Below are positions 46,077 through 55,348 of a stretch of 64,000 nucleotides of DNA, in pieces. How positions within the stretch are numbered: position 1 is the stretch's first letter; every line of letters begins with the position of its first letter. The DNA is from Acidobacteriota bacterium (GTDB taxonomy: Bacteria > Acidobacteriota > Holophagae > Holophagales > Holophagaceae). Made by a program: the position numbers and the translations under genes. The notes under the pieces are model-generated. The model saw only the letters and a list, made by a program, of their open reading frames with translations. It made no database searches and had not been told where the DNA came from. The stretch spans positions 91,564 through 155,563 of the forward strand of contig JACPUT010000017.1 of the NCBI GenBank assembly GCA_016192145.1. Direction: 5' to 3'.

Positions 46077-47060
46077 TCAGGTGGATAGGAGGCGAGAGAA
46101 GGAGCGGTGGGTCTTGCCCCTGCGCCCCTTCCTGAAATCCAGGAAGGCGAGGATCTCGATGTGGATGCGGTCGAATCGGCCACGGAAGACCCATTTTTGG
46201 ATCCGGTACCAGATCCGGCGCTTCTGGGCGACCAGATGCTCCGGGAAATACTGTTGGATGAAGTACCAACGGTTCCGCCGGTTGTAAAACTCCATCAGCG
46301 GGCTTCGGCGGCCCGTGGAGAGCGATTCGAGATGGTGGACCTTGACCTCTGGAACGCCGCTGATCGCGAACCCCTGCTTGCGGGCTTCCAAGGTGAAGGC
46401 GGGGTCCTCGTAGTACAGGAAGAATTCGGGTGGGATGTATCCCAGCTTTTCGAAGGTCGCCACTGAGGCGAACAGGGAGCAGCCACTGACGAAGGAAAGG
46501 GGATCTGATTCCAAGGTCTCGGGCTGATCCACGAATGAAATTGCGAAATCCTTCAATTGGATATGCCCGCCCATGTAGGAAACGACCTTGGGGGCGGGTT
46601 TCGAGTGTTCAGCCAGGATCGTGGTTCCCCAGACTCCGACCTCCGGCCTGGCGGTCGCGGCACGGACCAGATCGGTGCTGCTGCCCTCGAGCAGCTGGGT
46701 GTCATTGTTGAGCACCCACCCGAAGGGCACTTCCATGGATCGGAGAAGCCTCAACCCGACATTGTTTCCCCCGGCGTACCCCAGGTTCTCGGCATTGATG
46801 ATGACCCCAAGGGTTCCCGCGGGCGGTAAGGAGGGTGCCTCGGGATCAAGTTCGAGGAATGGGAGCTCCGAGTCCTGGAGGACGGCCATCGCAGCTTCTC
46901 GAGTTAGTCCGCCATCATTTTCAACCCAGATCACCCGGGTGGTCGCTGGTTCTCGCTCGAGGAGTCGACGCACGCAATCCAAGGTTTCCACCGGATGGTG
47001 GTAATTGAGGACGACGATCCCCACTTGAACGGAGGAGCGGGTGTCTTGGATGGAGGGCAA
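46077..47060 (-). CDS. Family 2 glycosyltransferase
   Basis: 327 residues, GT-A fold. GIVVLNYHHPVETLDCVRRL, VIWVENDGGLTREA, NAENLGYAGGNNVGLRLLRS, the LNNDTQLL metal motif and FVSGCSLFASVATF with FFLYYEDPAFTLEARKQGF place it with WbbL/rhamnosyl-type enzymes. It converges on the rml operon (30-bp gap) and probably adds a rhamnose or another sugar to a surface polysaccharide. The basic C-terminus could bind the membrane. Confidence 0.88.
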   Translation of the reverse strand: MPSIQDTRSSVQVGIVVLNYHHPVETLDCVRRLLEREPATTRVIWVENDGGLTREAAMAVLQDSELPFLELDPEAPSLPPAGTLGVIINAENLGYAGGNNVGLRLLRSMEVPFGWVLNNDTQLLEGSSTDLVRAATARPEVGVWGTTILAEHSKPAPKVVSYMGGHIQLKDFAISFVDQPETLESDPLSFVSGCSLFASVATFEKLGYIPPEFFLYYEDPAFTLEARKQGFAISGVPEVKVHHLESLSTGRRSPLMEFYNRRNRWYFIQQYFPEHLVAQKRRIWYRIQKWVFRGRFDRIHIEILAFLDFRKGRRGKTHRSFSRLLST

Positions 47061-47081
47061 GCGGGTTCTCCAGCGGTTGGA

Positions 47082-48746
47082 TCAGAATGTGCGCGAACAG
47101 CCGAGGGTCAGGATAGCGTTCCGGTAACGCTGCCCCCGCATGTTTTGCCAGGCCCGGTGATCCTCCAAGGCGGCTGACCCACCCCACCGATAGGCTCCGA
47201 TCCGCGTTTGGAAATCCACTTGGAGGGCTTTGAAGTGATCATCCGTCCCAGGCTCCCTGCCCACCTGGGGGAGGTCACGGGGAACCCGGATGCAGTCGGA
47301 GATGAGCACTCTCAATTCGGATCCTACCTCGGGCCTCCACCCCCAGGCGAGGCTCTGGCGGTAGAGCTCACCTCCGAATGCTTGCCCGAGGCTGTCCCCG
47401 TATCGGGAGTGCCCGCTCAGGTAGGCTCCGTTGCCGTACGTGCGGAAGGTGGATCCTGGATAGGGCTGATTTCGAGTATCTGAGAGCTCCACCGCCAGGT
47501 CCCAGGTGTGATAGACCGCCTGGGCGCCGACCGTGTCATTCACATGGGTGAGGGAAGGGGTGGCTTGGGAATAGCCCCAACCCCAGAAACTTCCGGGATC
47601 ACTGTCGAAGAGGCGGCTACTGGGGCGGGAGAGCTGCTTCCAGTAGAAGGTGAGGTCATGTTTGAACGCAGCGCCGGGATTGCGCAGGAAGTCCTTCCAT
47701 TGCCAATTGATATTGGAGCCACCCCGGCTGAGGTAGAACGCGAAACCCCTCGCACCCACGGCCCGGGCCAGAGCCGGCAGTCGCAGCCGGAATTCCACAA
47801 CGGCAACGGCGTTGGAGAGGTTGTGGTAATTCGGATTTTCTTGATACCGCTTGTCCGGGTCGGGGTTTTCAGCATCGCCCGTGGCCTCCGCCACCGCCAA
47901 GTTCTCGGCGCCCAGGTAGGCGAGCGCATAGTCACTCCCCTTCATCCCATCCATGACTCGGGAGCCATCGGAGCGCACCCCTCCCCATCGGCTGACCGCC
48001 CCCATGTTCATTTCGAAAAGCTCGCCAAAGCGGGCCTTGAAGCGTGTGCCCGAGATCTCCGGGCGGCGGCGATCGCCCTGTTTGGTTACTGAACTGGCCA
48101 CATCCCGGGGATTGGATAACCACTCCGGAACTTGTCGATTCCACTCAAGGCGGCCCAGGAAGGTCTCCACCTTCCAACGACCGAGGGGGAGCCCGAATAG
48201 GGAGATGTCCCACTCCGGCGTCTCAACGACGCCCCGCATGAAGGGTAGATGGCTGGTACCCATGAGGTAGCCCCCGGCGAGGCCGTAACCCCAGGCGAGC
48301 GGGCCCTCCACCAGGCCCACGCGCCATCCCTTGGTCGTCGTCTTGGTGGCCTCGAAGGATTGGAGGCGAAGGCGGGATGCCTGGGTGCCTCGCTCACGGA
48401 AGGCGAGTAGGCGCCCCTGAAGGGTCCAACCATTGACCGTCCACCCACCGGCGACGCTGAACCCCGCTCCCTGGAGGGCGGAACCCAATCCCTCTCCGTC
48501 CACGAGGGGCATCCATCCCGGCTCCTTCCTTAGGGCCGCGAAGGTCCCGGCTTCCCAGGCGATGGGGGAGGAAGGCAGAAGGTGATCCGGCTCCTGAACT
48601 TCCGCCAGCCACCGGTGCCGAAGATCGCGGGCCCCATCCTGAACGATGGGCGCCTGTGCGGCGAGCGGGCCACTTAAGATCAAGGCAATCACGCCATGGC
48701 GAACCAGGGGACTAACGCAGCGTGAGGGCTGAATGCCAAAAGTCAT
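47082..48746 (-). CDS. Wzi-like capsule assembly/outer-membrane protein
   Basis: 554 residues from the ATG at 48746, with a signal peptide (GVIALILSGPLAAQA). The body is a beta-barrel type: alternating residues, many Trp, Tyr and Gly, and a terminal Phe (CSRTF). GGYLMGTSHLPFMRG, SRGGSNINWQWKDFLRN and YSQATPSLTHVND-type stretches resemble the capsule assembly Wzi family. Wzi anchors capsular polysaccharide at the cell surface, which fits its neighbours, the rhamnose genes and glycosyltransferases. Confidence 0.8.
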   Translation of the reverse strand: MTFGIQPSRCVSPLVRHGVIALILSGPLAAQAPIVQDGARDLRHRWLAEVQEPDHLLPSSPIAWEAGTFAALRKEPGWMPLVDGEGLGSALQGAGFSVAGGWTVNGWTLQGRLLAFRERGTQASRLRLQSFEATKTTTKGWRVGLVEGPLAWGYGLAGGYLMGTSHLPFMRGVVETPEWDISLFGLPLGRWKVETFLGRLEWNRQVPEWLSNPRDVASSVTKQGDRRRPEISGTRFKARFGELFEMNMGAVSRWGGVRSDGSRVMDGMKGSDYALAYLGAENLAVAEATGDAENPDPDKRYQENPNYHNLSNAVAVVEFRLRLPALARAVGARGFAFYLSRGGSNINWQWKDFLRNPGAAFKHDLTFYWKQLSRPSSRLFDSDPGSFWGWGYSQATPSLTHVNDTVGAQAVYHTWDLAVELSDTRNQPYPGSTFRTYGNGAYLSGHSRYGDSLGQAFGGELYRQSLAWGWRPEVGSELRVLISDCIRVPRDLPQVGREPGTDDHFKALQVDFQTRIGAYRWGGSAALEDHRAWQNMRGQRYRNAILTLGCSRTF

Positions 48747-48905
48747 GAGAAATTCCGAAACGATCAGGTTAACACTGTCAACGTCCTGATCATTCGGATA
48801 TGACGGTCGCGACCCCGATCGGGACACAATGTTCCACTGATTCTGCGCTCCGCTGGAGTGCGGTCCCCCTCGGGCCAGTCTGGCCCTCTTGGAAATGGAA
48901 CCTTG

Positions 48906-50033
48906 ATGCTCTTCGATTCCCCCTCCACCTTCGGCCGGGCCTTCCGCATCGTCACCTTTGGTGAGAGCCATGGCCCGGCCGTGGGCGTGGTCATCGATGG
49001 CGTGAAGCCAGGACTGGCCTTCGATCTGGAAGCGATCCAAGGGGAACTGGATCGTCGGCGCCCGGGGCAGTCGGAGCTGGTGACGCCCCGCAGCGAGGCG
49101 GACCGGCTGCAGGTGCTCTCGGGGGTGTTCGAGGGGAAGACCACGGGCCACCCCATCGCCCTCGCCGTGTTCAACGAGAATCAACGCAGCGGCGATTACA
49201 AGAGCATCCAGGATCTGTTCCGCCCCGGCCATGCGGACCTCACCTACGATCGCAAATACGGCCTCCGCGATCCCCGCGGGGGGGGCCGTAGCTCCGGGCG
49301 GGAGACCCTGGCCCGGGTGGCGGCGGGAGCCTTCGCCAAGCAGCAGCTGGCCCGGTTGGGGGTGACTGTGCGCGGCTTCAACCGGGAGATCGCGGGCATC
49401 GCGGGGCAGGTCGTGGACTGGGCCTTCGTGGAGCGGAATCCCCTGCGGGTGGCGGATCCCGCCTGCTTCGAATACCAGAAGCAAGCCGTGGAAAAGGCCC
49501 GGGACGAAGGCGATAGCGTGGGCGGGGTTTGCGAAGTCTGGATCGAAGGCCTGCCCATCGGCTTGGGTGATCCCGCCTTCGGGAAGTTGGATGCGCTGCT
49601 GGCCTGCGGCCTCATGAGCATCGGCGCCGTGAAGGGCGTCGAACTGGGGGCCGGCTTCGCCTCGGCCCGGCGCCGGGGCAGCCAGAACAATGACCCGTTG
49701 ACTCCTGACGGCCCGGCCAAAAATGATGCCGGCGGCACTCTGGGCGGCATCAGCACTGGAGCGCCGGTGGTGGTGCGCGCCGCCGTGAAGCCCACCAGCT
49801 CCATCTCCAAGACCCAGGCCACCATTACCCGGGAGGGCGAGGCGGCGGAGATCAGCACCAAGGGCCGCCACGACCCCTGCATCGCCCCCCGCGTGGTGCC
49901 CGTGGCCGAGGCCATGTGCGCCCTCGTGATCTACGACGCCTGGCTCACGCAGCAGGATCTGCGGGAAGGCACCGTGCCCGCGATCCAGGAATGGGATTGG
50001 GAGGCCGTGACGTCCCTCCTGGGGCGGATGTGA
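48906..50033 (+). CDS. aroC: Chorismate synthase
   Basis: Final step of the shikimate pathway, FMN-dependent elimination of phosphate from EPSP. 375 residues from the ATG at 48906. FRIVTFGESHGPAVGVVIDG, RRRPGQSELVTPR, PGHADLTYDRKYGLRDPRGG, GRSSGRETLARVAAGA and KGRHDPCIAPRVVPVAEAM are the full set of family signatures. It is divergent from the Wzi-like gene and lies 119 bp ahead of hemA. Confidence 0.97.
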   Translation: MLFDSPSTFGRAFRIVTFGESHGPAVGVVIDGVKPGLAFDLEAIQGELDRRRPGQSELVTPRSEADRLQVLSGVFEGKTTGHPIALAVFNENQRSGDYKSIQDLFRPGHADLTYDRKYGLRDPRGGGRSSGRETLARVAAGAFAKQQLARLGVTVRGFNREIAGIAGQVVDWAFVERNPLRVADPACFEYQKQAVEKARDEGDSVGGVCEVWIEGLPIGLGDPAFGKLDALLACGLMSIGAVKGVELGAGFASARRRGSQNNDPLTPDGPAKNDAGGTLGGISTGAPVVVRAAVKPTSSISKTQATITREGEAAEISTKGRHDPCIAPRVVPVAEAMCALVIYDAWLTQQDLREGTVPAIQEWDWEAVTSLLGRM

Positions 50034-50152
50034 CCGCGATCTTGAGAATGATTCCCGCAGAGTGCATGGCCTTTGGCCATGGGGTGTGACCTGGCTCACG
50101 CCAATCTCCTGCCGCAGCGCCTGAGTGTGGCGATAATGGGTCTCAGGGACGG

Positions 50153-51376
50153 ATGACCGCCGTTCCGATTCCGCGAGCGTCCATGGATCCTATCCTTGTC
50201 AGCTTCCACGCACCCATCCACGACCTGGATCAGGTGGCGAAGCATGTCGCGAAGGATGGGGTGCCCGAGAAGCTGGAGACCTGGCAAGCGGAGACCGGCG
50301 CCAAGGAACTGGTCTATGTGGCCACCTGCCAGCGCGTCCTCTGGATCCTCTGGGATGGCGATCCCGAGAAGCTCGGCCTCGGTCCCGACCCCGTCACCTA
50401 CAAGGGGGACGCCGCCTGGCGTCACCTCCTGGCGCTGGCGGCGGGGCTCGAGAGCGCCAACGTGGGAGATCGGGAGATCACCGGCCAGCTCACGGATGGC
50501 CTCAGCACAGCCCAGGCCTGCGGCGTGGCGGGCGCGGAAGCCGCCGCCTGCCTGGACGAGATCATCCGCGAAGCGCTGCGCCTCCGTACCCAGGTGGGTC
50601 TCGCCGATGGCCAGGCCTCCGTGGCCACCGTGGCCCTGCGGCACATCGAGCAGGCCATGAACCCCGGGGATCGCATCGCCCTGGTGGGTGTGGGCCCCAT
50701 GAGCCGCTACCTTGCCCAGCGCCTCCCCGAACGCGGGTTCCAAGTGGCCCTGGCCAACCGCACCGTCCAGAAGGCGAAGGATCTCGCCCTGGAAATCGAT
50801 CCCGAAAACCCCGTGAACGTGGTGAGCCTCGCTTCCCTGCAGAAGGATCCCGTGGGCTTCGATGCCATCGTCACCGCCACGGCGGCGGCGGATCCCATCT
50901 TCACGTTGGAAGCCTGGGGTGCCTTGGAAGGCAAGCGCCCCATGATCCGCATGATCGACCTCGCGCTGCCCGCCGATAGCGAGCCCGCGTTGGAGCAGCT
51001 GCCCTGGGTACACCGGGTGGACCTGCACGTGTTCCTGTCTGAGACGGCAAGCGCCAAGCGCCAGCGCGCCGAGGCCGCCCAGGATGCCGCCCCGCACCTG
51101 CTGCAGGCCGTGGCCCGGGTCCGCCGCCGCGCGGCCGCCCGGAACCGCAAGCGCCGCCTGAACGAAGCCCAGGAGACCTTGAACGCCGCCTGGGAGGCCC
51201 TGGAGAAGGAATCCCTGGGGGGCGCCCTGGGCGAACTCTCCGAGGAACAGGCGGAGGCCATCCGCCAGCTCATGCGCCGGGGCCGCACCTTGGCCCACCG
51301 CGCGCTCATCCAGGGGCAGCCTCCCGAAGGCGCCCTGGAGGAAGTCGCCAAGATCCTTCAACTGGGAGCGAGTTAA
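50153..51376 (+). CDS. hemA: Glutamyl-tRNA reductase
   Basis: First committed step of C5 haem synthesis: reduces glutamyl-tRNA to glutamate-1-semialdehyde. 407 residues (an ATG at 50183 is an alternative start). The catalytic Cys is in VATCQRVLW; the usual TCNR reads TCQR. AGLESANVGDREITGQL, the NADPH site LVGVGPMSRYLAQRLPERGF, NRTVQKAKDLA and IDLALPADSEP are in place. The C-terminal helical dimerisation domain is complete. First gene of a nine-enzyme haem operon; hemC begins on the base after the stop. Confidence 0.92.
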   Translation: MTAVPIPRASMDPILVSFHAPIHDLDQVAKHVAKDGVPEKLETWQAETGAKELVYVATCQRVLWILWDGDPEKLGLGPDPVTYKGDAAWRHLLALAAGLESANVGDREITGQLTDGLSTAQACGVAGAEAAACLDEIIREALRLRTQVGLADGQASVATVALRHIEQAMNPGDRIALVGVGPMSRYLAQRLPERGFQVALANRTVQKAKDLALEIDPENPVNVVSLASLQKDPVGFDAIVTATAAADPIFTLEAWGALEGKRPMIRMIDLALPADSEPALEQLPWVHRVDLHVFLSETASAKRQRAEAAQDAAPHLLQAVARVRRRAAARNRKRRLNEAQETLNAAWEALEKESLGGALGELSEEQAEAIRQLMRRGRTLAHRALIQGQPPEGALEEVAKILQLGAS

Positions 51377-52273
51377 ATGCCCAAGGTCGTCGTTGGAACC
51401 CGAGGCAGCGACCTCGCCGTGGGTCAGGCCACGCCCCTGGTGGAACACCTGAAGGCCTGTGGCTACGAGGTGGAGTGGCGTAAATTCACCACCTCGGGCG
51501 ACGCCTGGCTCGCCGGCCCGCTGAACAGCGCCAAGGCCCAGGGCAATGGCTTCTTCACCAAGGAGCTGGAGGACAGCCTCGGGCAGTCCGAGGTGGATCT
51601 GCTCATCCACAGCCTCAAGGACGTGGCCATCGAGCGCCCCGCCGGAGTCATCCCGGCCTGCATCCCCCTGCGCGAGGATGCCAGCGACTGGCTCGTGGCG
51701 CGGAAGGATCGCCCCGAGGCCTGCGTGCTCGCCACCTCCTCCGTGCGCCGCAACCTAATGCTGGCGCCCGTGTTTCCGAAGGCTTCCTTCACCTGGATCC
51801 GTGGCAACGTGCCCACCCGGGTGCAACGCGTCCGCGAGGGCCTCCTGCGTGACGAACCCGTGCACGGCACCTTTCTCGCCGCCTCGGGGCTGAAACGCCT
51901 CGGGCTGGACCTCTCCGATCTCGAGGTGCGCGCATTGACGCCCGACGAGCTGCTGCCGGCGCCGGGGCAGGGGGCCCTGCTGGCGGAGACCCGCTCGGAC
52001 CGCATGGACCTCGTGGAGGCCTTCCGTTCCTGGCACGACGAGGCCACGGCCCGCTGCGTCACCGTGGAGCGCGCCGTGCTCAAGGGCCTCGGCGGCGGCT
52101 GCTCCCAGCCCCTGGGCACCCTCGCCACGTTGGATGACCGGGGCCGCTTCCACCTTCGCGCCGCCTGGGCGGAGGAGGGCCGCGTGATCCGCGCCGAGGC
52201 CCTTGGCGAAGCCGACGTCGTCGTCGCGCAGGTCGTGCAGGAGCTGCAGGCCCAGGGTGCGCCTTGCGCCTAG
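51377..52273 (+). CDS. hemC: Hydroxymethylbilane synthase (porphobilinogen deaminase)
   Basis: Assembles four porphobilinogens into the linear tetrapyrrole. 298 residues. VGTRGSDLAVGQATPLVEHL, FTKELEDSLGQSEVDLLIHS with LKDVAIERP, SSVRRNLML, RGNVPTRVQRVREG and the dipyrromethane-attachment Cys242 in GGGCSQPLG confirm it. The end overlaps hemD by 10 bases. Confidence 0.96.
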   Translation: MPKVVVGTRGSDLAVGQATPLVEHLKACGYEVEWRKFTTSGDAWLAGPLNSAKAQGNGFFTKELEDSLGQSEVDLLIHSLKDVAIERPAGVIPACIPLREDASDWLVARKDRPEACVLATSSVRRNLMLAPVFPKASFTWIRGNVPTRVQRVREGLLRDEPVHGTFLAASGLKRLGLDLSDLEVRALTPDELLPAPGQGALLAETRSDRMDLVEAFRSWHDEATARCVTVERAVLKGLGGGCSQPLGTLATLDDRGRFHLRAAWAEEGRVIRAEALGEADVVVAQVVQELQAQGAPCA

Positions 52274-52932
52274 CTCTTCCCCGACCAGCGGACCACCCGC
52301 TGAGCCAGACCGCCGCGGCCGCCGGATGGACCCCCGTGCCCTTCCCCGTCACGCGTCTCGTCCCCACGGGCACACCCCCCCCCTTCGACCTCGCCACCGG
52401 GGCGGACGCCCTCATCGTCCTGAGCCCCAGCGGGGCCCGCGCCGCCGCGCCCCTCCTGCCGCCCGGCATGAAGGTGCTGGCCCAGGGCCTGGGCACGGCC
52501 GATGCCCTGGGCCGCAAGGACCTCGACCTCATGCTCGCTTCCGTGCCCCGGGCCGAGGCCCTGTGGGAGATCCTCCAGCAGCGCTTCCCGGATGGCGGCA
52601 CCTTCGTGCTCGTGCGCGGCGAGCGCAGCCGCGAGTACCTGGAACGCGTGGCCCGCGACACGGCTTGGCGGATCGAGGCCTGGGTCACCCACGGTGAAGC
52701 TCCCATCCTTCCGCTGCCCGACCTGCCCCCCGTGGACGCGGTGCTCGCCATGAGCCCCCTCCAGGCCCAGGTGCTCGCCGGGATGGCCCAGGACTGCATG
52801 CGCTTCGCCTGGGGGGAGGCCACCGCCCAGGCCTTCGAGCGCGCGGGCCAGCCCGTCGCCGGCTGGTGCGAGCCCAAGGTGAGCGCCTACCACACCATGC
52901 TCAGCGCGCCCTTCAAAGAGGTGAACCCGTGA
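52264..52932 (+). CDS. hemD: Uroporphyrinogen-III synthase
   Basis: 222 residues from a TTG overlapping the end of hemC. HemD sequences are poorly conserved; here LIVLSPSGARAAAPLLPPGM, TFVLVRGERSREYLERVARD and VLAMSPLQAQVLAG follow the two-lobed HemD pattern. The position between hemC and hemB supports the assignment strongly. The stop shares a base with the hemB start (TGATG). Confidence 0.85.
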   Translation: MRLALPRPADHPLSQTAAAAGWTPVPFPVTRLVPTGTPPPFDLATGADALIVLSPSGARAAAPLLPPGMKVLAQGLGTADALGRKDLDLMLASVPRAEALWEILQQRFPDGGTFVLVRGERSREYLERVARDTAWRIEAWVTHGEAPILPLPDLPPVDAVLAMSPLQAQVLAGMAQDCMRFAWGEATAQAFERAGQPVAGWCEPKVSAYHTMLSAPFKEVNP

Positions 52933-53897
52933 TGATCCGATCCCGCCGCATGCGCCGCACCCAGGCCATCCGCGATCTCGTCGCTGAGACCGATCTGCGC
53001 CCCCGCCACCTGATCCAGCCCTACTTCGTCCAGAAGGCCAAGGGGTTCTCCGAGATCGCCGCCCTCCCGGGCATCGGCCGCACCGGCATCCATGAGACCT
53101 GTGCCCAGGTGGAGAAGGATCTGAAGAAGGGCCTGCGCAGCGTCCTCCTCTTCGGCATCCCCGATGAGAAGGCCCCGGATGCCCATGGCGCCCACGATCC
53201 TGATGGCGCCGTGCCCCTCACCATCAAGGCCCTCAAGACCCAGTTCGGAGACGACCTCATCGTGATGACGGACGTCTGCCTCTGCAGCTACACGGACCAC
53301 GGCCACTGCGGCCTCGTCCACGACGGTGAGGTGGTGAACGACGCCAGCGTGGCCCTGCTGGCCGAGATGGCCGTGCGCCACGCCGAGGCCGGGGCCGACG
53401 TCCTCGCCCCCAGCGACATGATGGACGGCCGCATCGCCGCGATGCGTGTCCGCCTGGACGAAGAAGGCTTCCAGAACCGCGCCATCATGAGCTACGCCAT
53501 CAAGCACGCCGGTGCCTACTACGGCCCCTTCCGGGAAGCCGCCGACAGCAGCCCCAAGTTCGGCGACCGCCGCAGCTACCAGATGGACCCCCGCAACAGC
53601 CGCGAGGGCCTGCGGGATGGCCTGATGGATCTGGAAGAGGGCGCCGACATCCTCCTGCTCAAGCCCGCGCTGCCCAACCTCGACCTCATCTGGCGCCTGC
53701 GCGAGGCGAGCCTCGCCCCCATCGCCGCCTACCACGTCTCCAGCGAATTCTCCTCCGTGAAGGCCGCCGAGGAGCGTGGCTGGGTGAACGGCGACCAACT
53801 CCTGTACGAGCACCTCATCGCGATCCGGCGGGCCGGCGCGGACATGATCGTCACTTATGCGGGCCGCGAGGCACTTGAGAAGGGCTGGGTGCAATGA
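52932..53897 (+). CDS. hemB: Delta-aminolevulinic acid dehydratase (porphobilinogen synthase)
   Basis: Condenses two aminolevulinate molecules. 321 residues. RRMRRTQAIRDLVAETDLRP at the N-terminus; DVCLCSYTDHGHCG holds the three Cys of the zinc-type active site, SYAIKHAGAYYGPFREA the first catalytic Lys (about 191) and LLLKPALPNLDLI the Schiff-base Lys. It is therefore of the zinc-dependent type. The stop is followed within 4 bases by the first CGCGAAT repeat element. Confidence 0.97.
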   Translation: MIRSRRMRRTQAIRDLVAETDLRPRHLIQPYFVQKAKGFSEIAALPGIGRTGIHETCAQVEKDLKKGLRSVLLFGIPDEKAPDAHGAHDPDGAVPLTIKALKTQFGDDLIVMTDVCLCSYTDHGHCGLVHDGEVVNDASVALLAEMAVRHAEAGADVLAPSDMMDGRIAAMRVRLDEEGFQNRAIMSYAIKHAGAYYGPFREAADSSPKFGDRRSYQMDPRNSREGLRDGLMDLEEGADILLLKPALPNLDLIWRLREASLAPIAAYHVSSEFSSVKAAEERGWVNGDQLLYEHLIAIRRAGADMIVTYAGREALEKGWVQ

Positions 53898-53900
53898 TCT

Positions 53901-53986
53901 TTAACCGCGAATGTCGCGAATGTACGCGAATGGAGAATTCGTCGAACTCGCTTTCATTCGCGTCCATTCGCGTCATTCGCGGTTAA
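53901..53986. repeat. Mirrored tandem-repeat element, CGCGAATGT units, copy 1 (hemB/hemL)
   Basis: Left arm 53901-53933: three 9-10 base CGCGAATG-type units after TTAAC; right arm 53953-53986: inverse CATTCGCG units ending GGTTAACC. About 30 base pairs with a few mismatches and a 19-base loop containing GAATTC. It fills the gap between hemB and hemL and ends 14 bases before the hemL ATG. Confidence 0.85.
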
Positions 53987-53999
53987 CCAAGGATTTCAG

Positions 54000-55289
54000 A
54001 TGAGCAACCAGACCCTCTTCGACGAAGCCAAGACCCACTTCCCCGGGGGCGTGAACTCCCCCGTGCGGGCCTTCAAGTCCGTGGGCGGTACGCCCAAATT
54101 CTTCAAGAAGGCCTCCGGCGCCTGGTTCGTGGATGAGGATGACCAGCGCTTCCTGGACATGTGCATGTCCTGGGGCCCCTTGATCCTCGGCCACGTGAAC
54201 CCGGGCGTCATCGCCGCCGTCACCGAGGCCATGAGTGAGGGCCTCACCTTCGGTGCGCCCTCCCGGCGTGAACTGGCCCTGGCTCGCAAGATCAAGGAGC
54301 GGGTGCCCTTCATCGAAAAGATGCGCTTCGTCTCCAGCGGCACCGAGGCCGTGATGAGCGCCCTGCGTGTGGCCCGTGGCTTCACGGGCCGCGACCGCAT
54401 CTTGAAGTTCGACGGCTGTTACCACGGCCATGCGGACGCGATGCTGGTGAAGGCGGGATCCGGCCTCATCACCTTCGGCGAGCCCACCAGTGCCGGTGTT
54501 CCGGCGGCCATCGGCGGCCTCACTTCCGTGGTGAGCCTGGACGATCTGGAAGGGTTGGAAGCCTACTTCGCCAAGCATGGGGCCGAGACCGCCTGCGCCA
54601 TCATCGAGCCCATTCCCGCCAACAACGGCCTGCTGCTGCAGGACAAGAGTTTCCTGCTCCGCCTCCGCGAACTCTGCACGAAGCACGACACGCTGCTGAT
54701 CTTCGACGAGGTCATCAGCGGCTTCCGCGTGGCCGCGGGCGGCGCCGCCGAGCGCCTGGGCATCACGCCCGACCTCGGCACCTACGGCAAGATCATCGGC
54801 GGCGGCATGCCCGTGGGCCTCTATGGCGGCCGGGCCGACGTCATGGGCCGCATCTCCCCGGACGGCCCCGTCTACCAGGCGGGCACCCTCAGCGGCAATC
54901 CCGTGGCCATGGCCGCGGGCCTCGCCACCCTGGAGCAGCTCACGCCCGCCTTCTACGCGAAGATGGATGCCGATGGCGCCAAGTGGGCCAAGGCCTTCGA
55001 GGCCATCCCCGGCCTCCACTGCCCCCACATCGGCAGCCTCATGTGGCCCCTCTTCCAGCCCGAGGCCGTGAAGCGGGCCGACCGCATCCAGAGCGGGGCC
55101 ATCGACCAATTCAACCGCATGCACAAGCTCATGCTGGACCAGGGCGTGTACCTGGCCCCCAGCGGCTACGAAGTGGGCTTCCTCAGCGGATCCCACGGCG
55201 ACGCCGAATTCGCGCACTTCAACCAGGCTGTCGGCGAAGTCGCAAAGGCCTTTTCTGGAACCGCGAATGTCGCGAATGTACGCGAATAA
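54000..55289 (+). CDS. hemL: Glutamate-1-semialdehyde 2,1-aminomutase
   Basis: PLP enzyme making aminolevulinate from glutamate-1-semialdehyde. 429 residues: FPGGVNSPVRAFKSVGG, RFVSSGTEAVMSALRVARG, FDGCYHGHADAMLVKAGSG, IFDEVISGFRV and the PLP-binding Lys264 in TYGKIIGGGMPVG. The last nine residues (TANVANVRE) and the stop are encoded by the left arm of an inverted-repeat element, so the native C-terminus has been replaced or extended. No Shine-Dalgarno match is obvious ahead of the ATG. Confidence 0.96.
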   Translation: MSNQTLFDEAKTHFPGGVNSPVRAFKSVGGTPKFFKKASGAWFVDEDDQRFLDMCMSWGPLILGHVNPGVIAAVTEAMSEGLTFGAPSRRELALARKIKERVPFIEKMRFVSSGTEAVMSALRVARGFTGRDRILKFDGCYHGHADAMLVKAGSGLITFGEPTSAGVPAAIGGLTSVVSLDDLEGLEAYFAKHGAETACAIIEPIPANNGLLLQDKSFLLRLRELCTKHDTLLIFDEVISGFRVAAGGAAERLGITPDLGTYGKIIGGGMPVGLYGGRADVMGRISPDGPVYQAGTLSGNPVAMAAGLATLEQLTPAFYAKMDADGAKWAKAFEAIPGLHCPHIGSLMWPLFQPEAVKRADRIQSGAIDQFNRMHKLMLDQGVYLAPSGYEVGFLSGSHGDAEFAHFNQAVGEVAKAFSGTANVANVRE

Positions 55290-55327
55290 AGGCCTTCAAT
55301 TCGCGTACATTCGCGACATTCGCGGTT
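55259..55327. repeat. Mirrored tandem-repeat element, CGCGAATGT units, copy 2 (inside the hemL 3' end)
   Basis: Two 29-base arms, 55259-55287 and 55299-55327, are perfect inverse copies around an 11-base loop (AAAGGCCTTCA). Each arm is three CGCGAATGT-type units. The left arm is read as the last codons of hemL, with the TAA at the loop edge. The perfect pairing suggests recent insertion or continuing correction between the arms. Confidence 0.9.
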
Positions 55328-55348
55328 AACACTTTCTTTGGAGCAACC

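Noticed and set aside
48747..50099. Extension of the Wzi-like frame upstream across aroC (open to 50099)
   Set aside because: The opposite strand is aroC; the signal peptide places the true start at 48746.
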